Shown here one piece after another: positions 11,862-23,500 of a stretch of 64,000 nucleotides of DNA (position 1 is the stretch's first letter; every line of letters starts with the position of its first letter). The stretch covers positions 8,199,501 through 8,263,500 of the forward strand of contig NC_092572.1 in assembly GCF_037975245.1 (NCBI RefSeq), read 5' to 3'. This DNA comes from Apostichopus japonicus. Lineage: Eukaryota > Echinodermata > Holothuroidea > Aspidochirotida > Stichopodidae. The notes beneath the pieces are model-generated. The model worked only from the letters and a program-made list of their open reading frames with translations. It was not told the origin of the DNA and made no database searches. The position numbers were made by a program, and so were the translations under genes.

Positions 11862-13067
11862 TGAACGAGGTGTGCAGCATCCATTTTTAATTCTAATTTG
11901 AAACCCCAGGACGATGTAGCATCTTGGCTCCCATAACAAAAATAAAAGTTGGTTCCCTGCGTACAGATTAACTATGATCACACTGATTGCAACCTTAAGG
12001 GTCTTTAATAATAACATCAAGTATGTTAAGGAAGTCGCAGATGTGCTTAAATTTCCTAACACACACATTCTGCTTTTGACCGAATACAATCCCATCATAA
12101 ACTCCATGCATATGAGCACTATCATCGCTTACTTTTTCCAGACTCTTCAACCCAGTTTCTACTTCCGCAAGCAATTTCCGTTGCGAAAAACCTCGCTGCC
12201 AAATATTCCGTCATATTTTCTCTGACTCTATGGTTAAATTCCCAGTGTCGACTATGGTCTCTTGTGATTTTGAATTCATTCAGTTCTCTAATTTTCGATT
12301 GTTCTTTCATTTTGTTTTATTGTGTATGATGAAATTCCAGGTTTTCCTTTCACCGGCATTATAACAAAACAACATTCCAAGAAACATATGCCAGAGTTTG
12401 GTAAAAGAGTAATTACCTGTCAGGGGAAGAGTCATTTGTTAAAACAGAGGTAATAAACCAACTTTGTGGAAATTAACACTAAATCAATTGTTCCGAGAAA
12501 AAAAAACCAAAAGGGTTTTATAGAGGAAACACCAGACCATGTTTGTAGCAAATCAGTTTTGATGAAACACGAAAAGTGGGTATCACGCTGAACCAATCAA
12601 ATGATTAATCCGAGGAAATACAAATATTCGACCCAGCAACTTTCAGTAATTTTCTTTTTCAGTTACTTTTACATCTTTTTTTTAAAATGTACACCATGAT
12701 TTTTGCTCCATTCTCTGAAAAGTCGTTCTTTATTCGAGTGCCTTGAAACAAACTGAGCTGGCAAAAACGAAGAAGACCATGTTAAATGCATCTACTCCAC
12801 TTCCTGTCTGGATTTCAATCATTTATTTAGTTGTATTAGCCTGTAGAAACATTATGAAACTAAAGTGACTCTATCTAGCCACAGAAGGTATGTGACAGTA
12901 TGAAACACTAACAATCTATGTTTCCTCGCCATATTTGTGTCCACATCAGGTTAAAAGAAGTAGAGCAAGGTTTGTGATAACCTATACCAAACATAATTAT
13001 TTGAAAAACATATTATACTTACAATGCTGCTGTAAAATGCTATTCAATGTACATTCATTTATGATTA

Positions 13068-13168
13068 TTTTTATTATTATTATTATTATAGCTACTATTA
13101 TTACTATTATTATAATTATTATTATTTTTATTAGTATCATTATTATTATCATTATTTTTTTTTGTTAT
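13068..13168. repeat. (ATT)n imperfect microsatellite
   Basis: Imperfect ATT/ATC trinucleotide repeat. Confidence 0.9.
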
Positions 13169-14524
13169 TAACTACAATTACTATAGGGATGGATATCATA
13201 TATAGAGTCACCTTAGTTAAAGATACGGGGTATAACCTGCAAAAGAGGTTCACTGGGGATTAAGTACCTAGCTTTAATACAATTCGCAACTTTACAATGC
13301 CACGTATACCAAGAGAGTGATAAACTCTGTTGTGATTGAAAATGAAACTTTCAAAATATATGCAAATGGTCCTAGCCTAAGGCTAAGTGAGCAATAAGGC
13401 AATTTAGTCAGAAAAAAATGGGATCGACGAAGCGAAATCTTTATCACTTTTAGAATACCATAATTTAGAGTGGTCAAATACTTTAGTGGCTAAGAAAAAT
13501 CCCAATTTGATATTCCTTTACTACAAGCCTAAAGACGATATATTCCAATAAACTTTCCATAAATTGTTTGCGATACTCAGATCTTGCCGTTTTTACTGAA
13601 AATTGGATAAGTCAGGCTAAGTCTTAGCCTACTTGGCTACAGTCAGTAGGCGTAGTACGCAGTAGCCTGGCTAGGCTATATCATTCTTTAACTAAGGTGA
13701 ATATGAACACTATTTATACAACAACAATACATCTTGTTGAATTTCCGGCTAACCAATGAAATAATTCAAAATGTTGGGCAGACCCCCTATAGCTATAAAT
13801 TTGGATCTCATAGCCAAACCTTGTGCACTCACGACACATTTTTTTTTCTATGGTGTATGCAGCTTTAGGATTATATCCCAATATTTAAAGGTGAGAAACC
13901 AATTCCAAATAAATGTCATATTAATACCTGTCCTTAATAACGCGAACAGTCTATAGGTTTATTGACATACGTTTCATGCATTGATGGAATAGAATTTCCC
14001 ATTAAAAGGAGAAAACAAAAACAGACACATAGTAATCTAGGCGCACATTTTGTATATGTTGGTGAATTGATTATATTTCTGTTTGAATGTTTTCATGGTT
14101 GCCATAGGAACTGATGGAACAATTTTCATATTAAATGGTTACAACAAAAAAAGGGAGAATATTGTGCAGAAAATATCGATTACTTCTCAATGAAATCTGC
14201 TAATAATTAAACATGCTATTTACCCACACGTTTTAATATCTTCTAAGTCTCTCCTATGCTGCTTACTATTGTCATTATGTCATTCATATCAGTTTGATAA
14301 TATAACACAAAAGACTATTTAGACGATTGCAGTTCTTTTTGTTCTTTCAAAAGAGATCCTTTTTTATGAGTTTAATAATCACACTTCATAATGAGTTTTA
14401 TATATTTTTAATTTATTTTTGATATATAACTGTGTTGTAGAGCATGCAGTACATCTTTGTAAGCTTCGGTGTAATCATTTCAACATATTTCCATCAATCC
14501 TTTAATCGGTAACCCACTAACAAG

Positions 14525-14576
14525 ATGAAGAGGACCTGCTACTTACCTCTGATTGTCATTCTAGTGATCCCAGAAG
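14525..14576 (+). CDS. Gene B exon 1, signal peptide
   Basis: ATG followed by Lys-Arg and a hydrophobic run (YLPLIVILVIP), ending GAAG^GTTTGT in phase 1. The donor GTTTGT is the same as in the signal-peptide exons of genes C and D, although the peptide sequences differ. Confidence 0.62.
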
Positions 14577-17500
14577 GTTTGTGTTATGTTTTCCAGTTAC
14601 AAAATTTGAGGAAAATGCGGAATTTCATTTCACCTGACTAGTGGTTCTAAGCTTGAAGTCTCCTAAAAGAGCATGGAATCCTTATATTAACATAATATTT
14701 AGGAAGACTACCAAACCAACGACATTAGGGGCAATTTACTGCATGGTATTGGCATGATGGTTAAGGTTAGGGATTTAAGTTGTTGTATCGTCGGTACCAG
14801 TTTGTCGAATGTGTTCTCTAATCAAAGTGGTTAGGTTATAGGGCGAAAATTATTATATTCAATTTCTTCTATACTTTCATCTCAAAGTTGTATTATTCAG
14901 CTGACATTAAAGTTGATAACAGTTTTAAAAATATAGCATATATAGCATATATAACAATAACACAATTGATAGTTGTACTTCAAGTTAATCTAAAGGAAAC
15001 GGAAGATTAGCAAGAACACTTTCATTAGAGTCAGTGCTGACAATGTACTTGTTTTAAAAGAAAGTTGTATTGCCAAAGAAATATCAGTTTATTTATGTTA
15101 TTTATTCAATTATTTTTTAATCATAACGAACAATCACGACAAAGTTGGCATCAGCTGTTTGTTTTCGTTAAAGTGTAAAATGTGCTTTGCAATGTCGTGT
15201 ATAAACAAAGCGTTGTTACAAATAATGAATTGTTTGCTTAACCTTAACGATGCATGGAAACTTTGTGAACACAATACAATTTTCAGTGGAAGAAATATGT
15301 TTTTGTTTGAAATGTTGCTAATAATAAATACATAGTTATTCTGCAAATGAGTACAGATATGACTACCAATGTTCGTAACAGTATACTAGGTAGGGCAGGT
15401 GCATAATATTGTGAAGACAAGATCATACACCTATATTAACTCTTATCATCGTGTTATACTCACATATGAGTATGATATAGTATGAAATAAAAAATGATGT
15501 GTTACTATTTGCATTGTACTCTCTAAGAAAAAAAAAGAATTCAAAATGGCGGCCTGCTGAACTAATGGCTCCCAGAGTCCGGCCTGATTTCGAAGCCACT
15601 GTTCAGAACCTCACAATATCACGTTTTCGAATTTTTCAATTTTTGATTTACATGTAAGTAAATAAACAACAAAAAAATGAATAAGAAATCACATTAAAAA
15701 CGAAAAAAGGTAAAAAGTATTTGAGTATATCCGGTTCGATCTAGCGATTTCACAGTAGCAATTCCTGCCCTCCGCCAAGTGTTTAAAATACAAACACGCA
15801 GATCACTCCAAAAACAAACAATCGCAAGGACATACGTTGTGCCGATGAATATTGTGTATCTTTCACATTTTCAAACATCCAATGTAAATGATATGATTGA
15901 TGCGAACCTACAATACTGTGCCATTTACATTAAAGTGTCGTTGGATTTAACAAAATGATCGAAAAACCAACAAAATTTGCCATGTTCTCTGTGTTTCTTC
16001 TTTAAATTCACACAGCAATATGAAACAATGAGGTTTTAATTAACAAGCAGGAAGCAAAGCAATGTCTTATTAGTTTTGACAGGAAGAGTATAAATATTAG
16101 GTTAAATGCGTAGTTTGTGAAATAATTTATAAATACACACATTTCATACCAAGTTAAGACATCAAATAATTTGTGATGGTTGCAGCAGCTAATAGGCATT
16201 GGTGGACTCTATAGCAGCAATATCTCTTGTTCAATATAATTCATATTTAACCTGCATTTGTCTTATTGTTGCCTTTACTCCCGATCCTTTATGGTTTCTT
16301 AAAAATGAATGACTTAATTATAATTTCCCTACATTTCCCCTCGTATCGGTACAAGAGGTTTATAAAGCATTAATGCAAATTTTGGCAGATTTTATGTATT
16401 TAACATGAATTAGAACATGTTAAACTTATCTGTCGCTAACTAAAGATCCAGAAACAACTAAGATTATAACTCGTTAGTTACGACTCATTCACAGTCATTC
16501 CATTGATATATTTACTTTCTATTTATATTGTTAAAATCAAAATGGATTTATCAATCGTTATAAATTTGCCCATGCCAAAGCATCATCATTTGTACATTAA
16601 TATGGATAATGTCCGTACATAAAGTATAGGCTAATATTTGTACATAATATATGGGCTAATGTCCGTACATAATATATAGGCTAATATTCGTACATAATAA
16701 ATTAGCTAATATTCGTACATAATATATAGCGTAATATTCAATCATAATATATAGGCTAATGCTCGTACATAATATATAGGCTAATGTTAGTACAAAATAT
16801 ATAGTATAATGTAATGTTCGTACATAATATATAGGCTAATATTCGTACATTATATATTTGCTAATATTCGTACAGAATATATATGTTCGTAGATAATATA
16901 TCATAAGCACATTTGTTTCCAGCATCGTCGAAAAATTAAATTTGAAAACCAAAACAATGGGGGTTTGAGGCGATAATATGGGGCATGGTATATATCCATT
17001 TCATTATTATGAAGGAGTACTTTATCAACTGACATGGCCCATATTTTGAAATTGGTAACCTCTCTGAAAACATGGGCAACAATGCAATACCATGAAGTGA
17101 TACACAGTGTAATTGTGGTTGATAGTTCAAATGTTATTTTCTATATATATATATATTTCCATGTTGTTTTTATACACAAATATATATATTGGCTGATGTG
17201 TGCTCATGTGTGACAAATAATGGGAAGAAAATAAAAGGGTCGAAATACTTAAAAAAAAAAAAAAATGCTACTTGAGGTAAGAGCAGACCATATAGCGATG
17301 AAAAAATATATATCTTAGTATTAACTGTCATCATGTTGTTACACACGGTTGGCACTCCATGTGGAACTTTGTAATAGTCATTTAAAAGTAAATCATTCAT
17401 TTCGATTATAACTTATATACCATTAAGTTCCTTTTTCTTTTAATTTTTTGCTTGGAGTCAGGGACGTTTCTCAGTCTACAAAGGATACATTTATTAATCA

Positions 17501-20500
17501 TTTTATTCAATTAAAAATTTTTTGCTATGGTATCAGACAAATACTGTTTTTGAGTGTTAGTGATTTATCTGATATTTTTAATATTTAAGTATTTTATCTA
17601 ATATTATTTTTAGTCCGTTTCAAAGTGTGTTATAGCAATTGTTAGTGACACAAAGGAATAGCTGTTATCTGGATAATATGTTGGACAATTACGTCCGAAC
17701 AATTACACCTGTTTTTCATTTACGCAGTCGACTATATAATATTATCTAAATGGGTCCAACAGCTGTGTTTATGATAGCATCGTTGACATTCAGTACCGGT
17801 TACAAATTCGATCTGAACTGTATTGATGTTATGCAGATACTTTTGTTATGTTTCATACTATTCTTCTCCCGCAGCATTTAGTCAATCTTTGGGAGGGGTC
17901 ACAGGATCTACCGAACATCACGTAAAGGGGACGTTTAAATGTACCAGGACTTCACAAGGTACGTCATCAACGACCTCAAGTAGTGAAGGTAAGTTGGAGC
18001 TTAGCTGATGTAAGTATATGATTATCTTATATATGTCCTGCTTTGAAAGATCTTAGTGTTGTGTCAATTGTCTCTACTTTTAGAGACTAGGGCCCCGTTC
18101 CACAAAGAGTTACGCTTGATCTTAAGTTTGATCGATCGTGCGTAAGTCCGCTGATCGAGCGTAAGTTTGATATCAAACTTATCTCCGTTCCACAAAGAAA
18201 CTTACGCTTGATATCAAGCGTAAGTTCGATCCGATCATGCGTAACTTTAAGTAGTGATCCAGATCATTCGTAAGTATGATACTTTGCTATGGTAAGCAAT
18301 TGATATACAATTTGTTTAGTTTCTTACTGTTTACATGTAGATGTAATAAAATGTAAATTTTATATACTTGTGCACAAATGGCGTTATATTTGTATCAGCA
18401 AGCTGGTCAACAACGTAATTATCGAATTTATCGTCGAATTCTACCAAGAGAGAGAATTTTTAGAGACATACGGCAGCCTTTTGAACTTTATAATGATACC
18501 AAAGATAAAGGTTTACTAGGCTAGGCTGTATGAATTTGGCCAAGTTAGAACATCCCACCAACAGAAGTAGGGCTCTGTCGGCCAGTTTGCAGGTTATCAA
18601 TGCACTAAGATTTCATGAATTACGATCAAAAAGTGCCTTAGCAGAGTGTGCCTCTATACACGAATGCAGCAAGTCATCTGCCTCACGGGCATTGAGGAGG
18701 GTTACAAGAGCATTGGTTCAAATCCGAAATGATGAAATTCAGTTCCTAACCACTCCAGCCTCTGTGACCAAGGCTCGAGGGATTTATTTTTTGGTAGCAG
18801 GATTTCCGCAGGTTGTGGGTACAGTATATGGGACATTGACTGGAATCCGCGGTTGTAACTATGGGCCGGATGAGTATGTATTTGTTAGATGTACAGGTAG
18901 ACATGCAATCAGTCTGAGGACCACCAACTTCAAGGGATACTTCTTGGGGACTATGGTTATCCTCTACAGCCGTGGTTGATGACGCCAATTCAGAACTCGA
19001 AGAGACCTCATTCAATAAGTAAGCTTATAAAAACCAAAACATATCGAGGTATGGTATCATATCTATATGGTATCTATTTATATACAGCTTTCGATTTGTC
19101 CAAAAAGCACTCACAGAAAATCACAAACTCAATAGTATCAGTTATTACTGTATATTGTAGTTCACCATACGGACAAAAATAGACATAAATTACTTAATAG
19201 TGAACAATGAAATAAACAGCTGTCTTCAAAGTTATAGTTATTCTTTAATCAAGGGCGTAGGAACCGGGCGGCTGGGGGTGCCAGCCCCCCCAGTGAAAAA
19301 TATGGTGGGGCAGAAGTATCATTCCGCCCCCCCGCTTCGCAAGTCAGAAAACCCCTTTTTCATTTCTCAATAAATGATATGTAACATTCGTCATTTTACT
19401 CAGAACATTTTGGCAGAAAAATTCCATTTGAAGCACCAAAAGGCCAGGTGAAAAAGCAAAATTATTTACAGAATGAAGTAGGTTGAAGTGTGCTATATTG
19501 TACCAAATTTCATCTGAGGCCACCTGGAAATGCAAAAAAATTCCAAAGGGGAGGGGGACACCCCCTCCCCCTAGACCCCTCCCCCAGGCCGGCCATCAGT
19601 CTTCAGCGCCCCCCCCCCCAATCAAAAGTACCTTCCTATGCCACTGTTTTTAATTGCAGTGCTCAGACAAGGACACAAGCCAAAATTGAGCATGTCAACA
19701 GCCAGCTCAAGAACAAATTTTGATGTCTGCTTGGCGATGGCATGCAAATAGAACCAAAACTCTTCCCCTATCCTTGTTTACTTAAAACGAGGCAAATTAC
19801 TTTTGGCTGTATATAGTGTCAGCAAAGAATATGAATGTCATGTCAACCAAACATTTTGCATTTTCAAATACCACATGCATTCGAGCGAAAAAAAAAAACA
19901 GTTCTGACATTCTAACATAACTTTAAATCGCACTTTTAATTTTATTTAAGTTATATACTTTTTAAGAAAAAGTCGCCCAGGAAAGAACCTGGGCACGAAC
20001 ACCAAACTACCGAACGACTGATCCGCTCTCAACCCTAGTCTCCTTGCATCGGAACTGTGACTGTGTGATCATCGTCGGGTGTGCATAACCATTCCCCTCG
20101 AAAGAGAACAGATACTACACATGATCTTAGCAAAAGGGCAGAAATTTAAGTTATGTTGACCATCAATTTAGTTCCAGTAGTATACACCCGATAGAAATTT
20201 AATATCTAAGGCAGATAGTTTACAAGCTAAAAATAAGTATCTAAAGTTGACCTACAATGCTGTTACATAATGAACGGTTCAGACATTACATTCAACTCAA
20301 AGATGGTTGGAAAGGCAGTGTACAATCCTTGATCATTAATATTATCTACAACTCCCTCTCAGATGGTTTTCCTATTCAAGAAGTAGTTCACTTGTATATG
20401 CAATAAAGCTACATTAGTAAAAACAACCAATAGGCCTATATTCCACGTAGAAGAGTACACTATAGTGTAGGCTGTGTAATTATAACAGTGAGACAGTATA

Positions 20501-23500
20501 ACTGGCTTCTTTGGCCTGGAATGAACTGTTGGGGCATGGGTTGACTGCCTGTTTGGTGACATTTCTGTTGGTGCATGTGAATCCTGTGAATAGAGCAAAT
20601 GAAAACAATTGATCAATTACAAGATACTCCTTTAACCCTTCCATTATGGATACTGTCCTCTTTATAAGACGTAACAATAGAATAATTGCACATAATTTAA
20701 AATTCTGTGAAAGGATTTTTTCACTTTGGAAAAAGGTAACTATTTTTCCTTTTTATTCCCTTTATCTTTTTCAAAATTATTCATCAAGGGTACCAAAAAC
20801 ATATTGTGCATGATATTAAGTTGGAGTGCTGTAAGTTTTTCTAGGTTTTCACAATTTGACTTCTGGTGATCACAAATGACCTTTAACCTCCACCAAAAAC
20901 CATAGGCTTCTTGTACTCAAATTCAAATTGGGTCTTTTAACATGTATATCAAAAATAAATTGTACCTGTGATGACTCGCTTAAAAAGCAGTCAAAGGGTC
21001 GGTCTTTGATGTCCCCAGAGCAGGGCCTCGTAAACAGTGCTGTATACAGCTGCTGGCCCTCCACCTAAAATAAAATGATATGAACAATGTTTATCAATTT
21101 GGATTTTACTATGTGTCAAGAAAACGTGATGGATGTGAGGTGCCAATACATGCTATTTACCTGTTGCATGTTTAGCTCTTTGATATTTTTTGGCCAAAAT
21201 CTTCAAATCTGACCACTTCATTTTTAGTTCAGAAGCAATGTCCAGCTCGACCAAACAATTTATCACGATATTCTTTGACAAACAGGCAAAGAATAAACAT
21301 TTCTTGCCGGGAAAAATTTTCTTCCTGGATTTCTTTCTTTTGAGTTAGACTAGGAAAAATGGTTACTGTGAAAATTGTCAAGTTATCATTAACGACTGAA
21401 GAACACTGTGCTCTAAACTTAATGAGCCAGCCTTGCCAATACCAGGCTAAACCCTGTGACCTCTTTTTTGAGTTCCAACAGTCAATGGCTATAGGCAAGC
21501 AGCACACACAGCTGCTCATCCCATTGAACAGCTTTAATTGTAATAACTTCTCAAGCCATGTCCCTTGAAATATGATCACTATAAACATGTTTGTATTTTG
21601 TAGTAGAGTCCCAGCCCGACTTAGCTACTCTGGCCTTGTCTAAGTGGGCAGATAAAGTTGCTTGCTTTGTGTGCACCTAGCAAGGAAGGTCCATAATAAC
21701 AAAAACCCTGTTTACCTGCAGTGTTGCCTTTCAAAAAGACGACTTCCGATTTAACAATGCTTTAGGCCTAGACTAAAACAATCCAAAATAAATCATTTTA
21801 CATCACTAAGGATGTAAACTCCCTGTCAGCTCAAGTTCAGCCAAAAGAAACATAGTGTATACCATGGAGCTATCTGTTTATAAGCTCCATGGGTATACAA
21901 ATCAGACGATGTGTGTAGGTTAGGCCCTGTAGACTTACAGTAGGCTATTACTGCTTTTATTTTTGTTTTGTGGACTTTAAAACAAATTAGGCTAGCAAGG
22001 CCTTAGTCGGAAGCAAGGTGAATTTCACTTTTGTTCAGAATTAAGCCTATAAGTATAACTTAAGGGGTGCAAGTCCAATAACTATACCTCTCTTTAGTCT
22101 GGACTTCATACAGAGTTCCTTACTACGAAATTGTGAAAATTTATCAATATCAGTCAATGATCCCACTTGTAATCATTAGCCGGGTACCGTTATAGGTTTA
22201 AGTATACTTGTATAGTCTTGTAATAATAAGTCGTCCGTGTAATAATACAGGTGTATACTTATGCAGTTTAACCTTTATACAGTAGTCATTTGCTAATATA
22301 AATTTGTGCTACTGCTAGGCCTAAACTTTAGAAAAGACGTAGACAGGCCTAACGTTGTCCCGTGTATTCCTCTAGGCTCTAGTACATAGCCTACATATAA
22401 CACTGACTGCCTGTACATTAAACTAATTAAACGTACGCAAAGACTACCAAGTTGGCAGATAAAATGCGGTCTACGGGGGATCTTTCAATGTTTTTGAGTC
22501 GTAACACACAACGAACCAGTGCAATAAAATATGGCAAAGGTTATTCTTGTAAAGATTGTGGTTAAATGTTTATTCTGACACATATATCTGATATTTACTC
22601 ACCATTTTGATGACATATAATGCGCCGACAGGTTGTTCGCCGTGTCAAAACTTCGGAGACACAAGTGATTTGAGGTCACGAAAGGTCACAGTAGCCTCGT
22701 CCACTAACCAAATATTAATTAAAATCATGCGTAGCGTAAGTTTGATTTTGTGGAACGCTACTTAACGATCGAACTTACGCTACGATCAATCGCATGAGAA
22801 TCGAACTTAAGTTTGATCTTAAGATCAAGCGTAAGTTAGTCTTTGTGGAACGGGGCCCAGGTCTATTAAGTGTAAGATTATCTTATATATGTCTTGCTTT
22901 GAAAGATCTTAGTGTTGTGTCAATTGTCTCTACATTTAGAGACTAAGTCTATTAAGTGTAAGATTATCTTATATATGTCTTGCTTTGAAAGATCTTAGTG
23001 TTGTGTCAATTGTCTCTACATTTAGAAACTGTTACTATGAAGTGTAAGATTATCTTATATATGTCTTGCTTTGAAAGATCTTAGTGTTGTGTCAATTGTC
23101 TCTACATTTAGAGACTAAGTCTATTAAGTGTAAGATTATCTTATATATGTCTTGCTTTGAAAGATCTTAGTATTGCGTCAATTGTTCATACTTTTAGAGA
23201 CTAAGTCTATTAAGTGTAAGATTATCGTATATATATCTTGCTTTGATAGGTCTTAGTATTGTCTCAATTGTCTCTACTTTTAGAGACTAAGTCTACTTAT
23301 TTGGACACGTGTCTCAAATGTTGCTTGTTATATTATTGATGCTCTACAACCTCCCGCTTGGTTGGGCTTAGATGTTGAGAGTTGGCATACCAATACAAAA
23401 CTTCTAACATCAATTTCATCCTTACGATAGTAGAAGAACCACGGTTGTCAACTAACATTGATATTATCTTGGCAAAAACAAACGCTATTGGATCAACGCA

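Larger units (their letters stand above)
11065..14524. other. Divergent intergenic region between genes A and B
   Basis: Lies between the outward-facing 5' ends of gene A (minus) and gene B (plus), so it should hold both promoters. I could not fix a TATA box or start site. It contains (TA)n tracts (11497-11640, 11822-11861) and an (ATT)n tract (13068-13168). The overlapping open frames at 11799-12310 on both strands have no recognisable product. Confidence 0.5.
18090..22858. mobile_element. PIF/Harbinger DNA transposon, degraded autonomous copy
   Basis: About 4.77 kb bounded by inverted repeats starting GGGCCCCGTTCCACAAAG at both ends. Both ends carry many copies of AAGTTTGATC, TTACGCTTGAT and their complements. 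A second CCGTTCCACAAAG lies 96 bases in from the left end. Inside are a plus-strand transposase remnant and a minus-strand Myb/SANT-like gene remnant, the two-gene layout known for PIF/Harbinger. It interrupts an 86-bp repeat array, so it is younger than the array. I found no clean 3-bp target-site duplication. A hAT-like MITE is nested at 19250-19646. Confidence 0.82.

Noticed and set aside
11799..12310. Set of open frames on both strands
   Set aside because: No recognisable protein, no splice sites and overlapping strands; may be repeat-derived but I cannot support a call.
16606..16905. Regularly spaced repeats, possible CRISPR
   Set aside because: Units are contiguous 25-bp repeats without unique spacers, in an animal genome; it is a minisatellite. 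The same applies to the 86-bp and 150-bp arrays.
18746..19015. Minus-strand frame opposite the Harbinger transposase
   Set aside because: Shadow of the degraded transposase gene on the plus strand.
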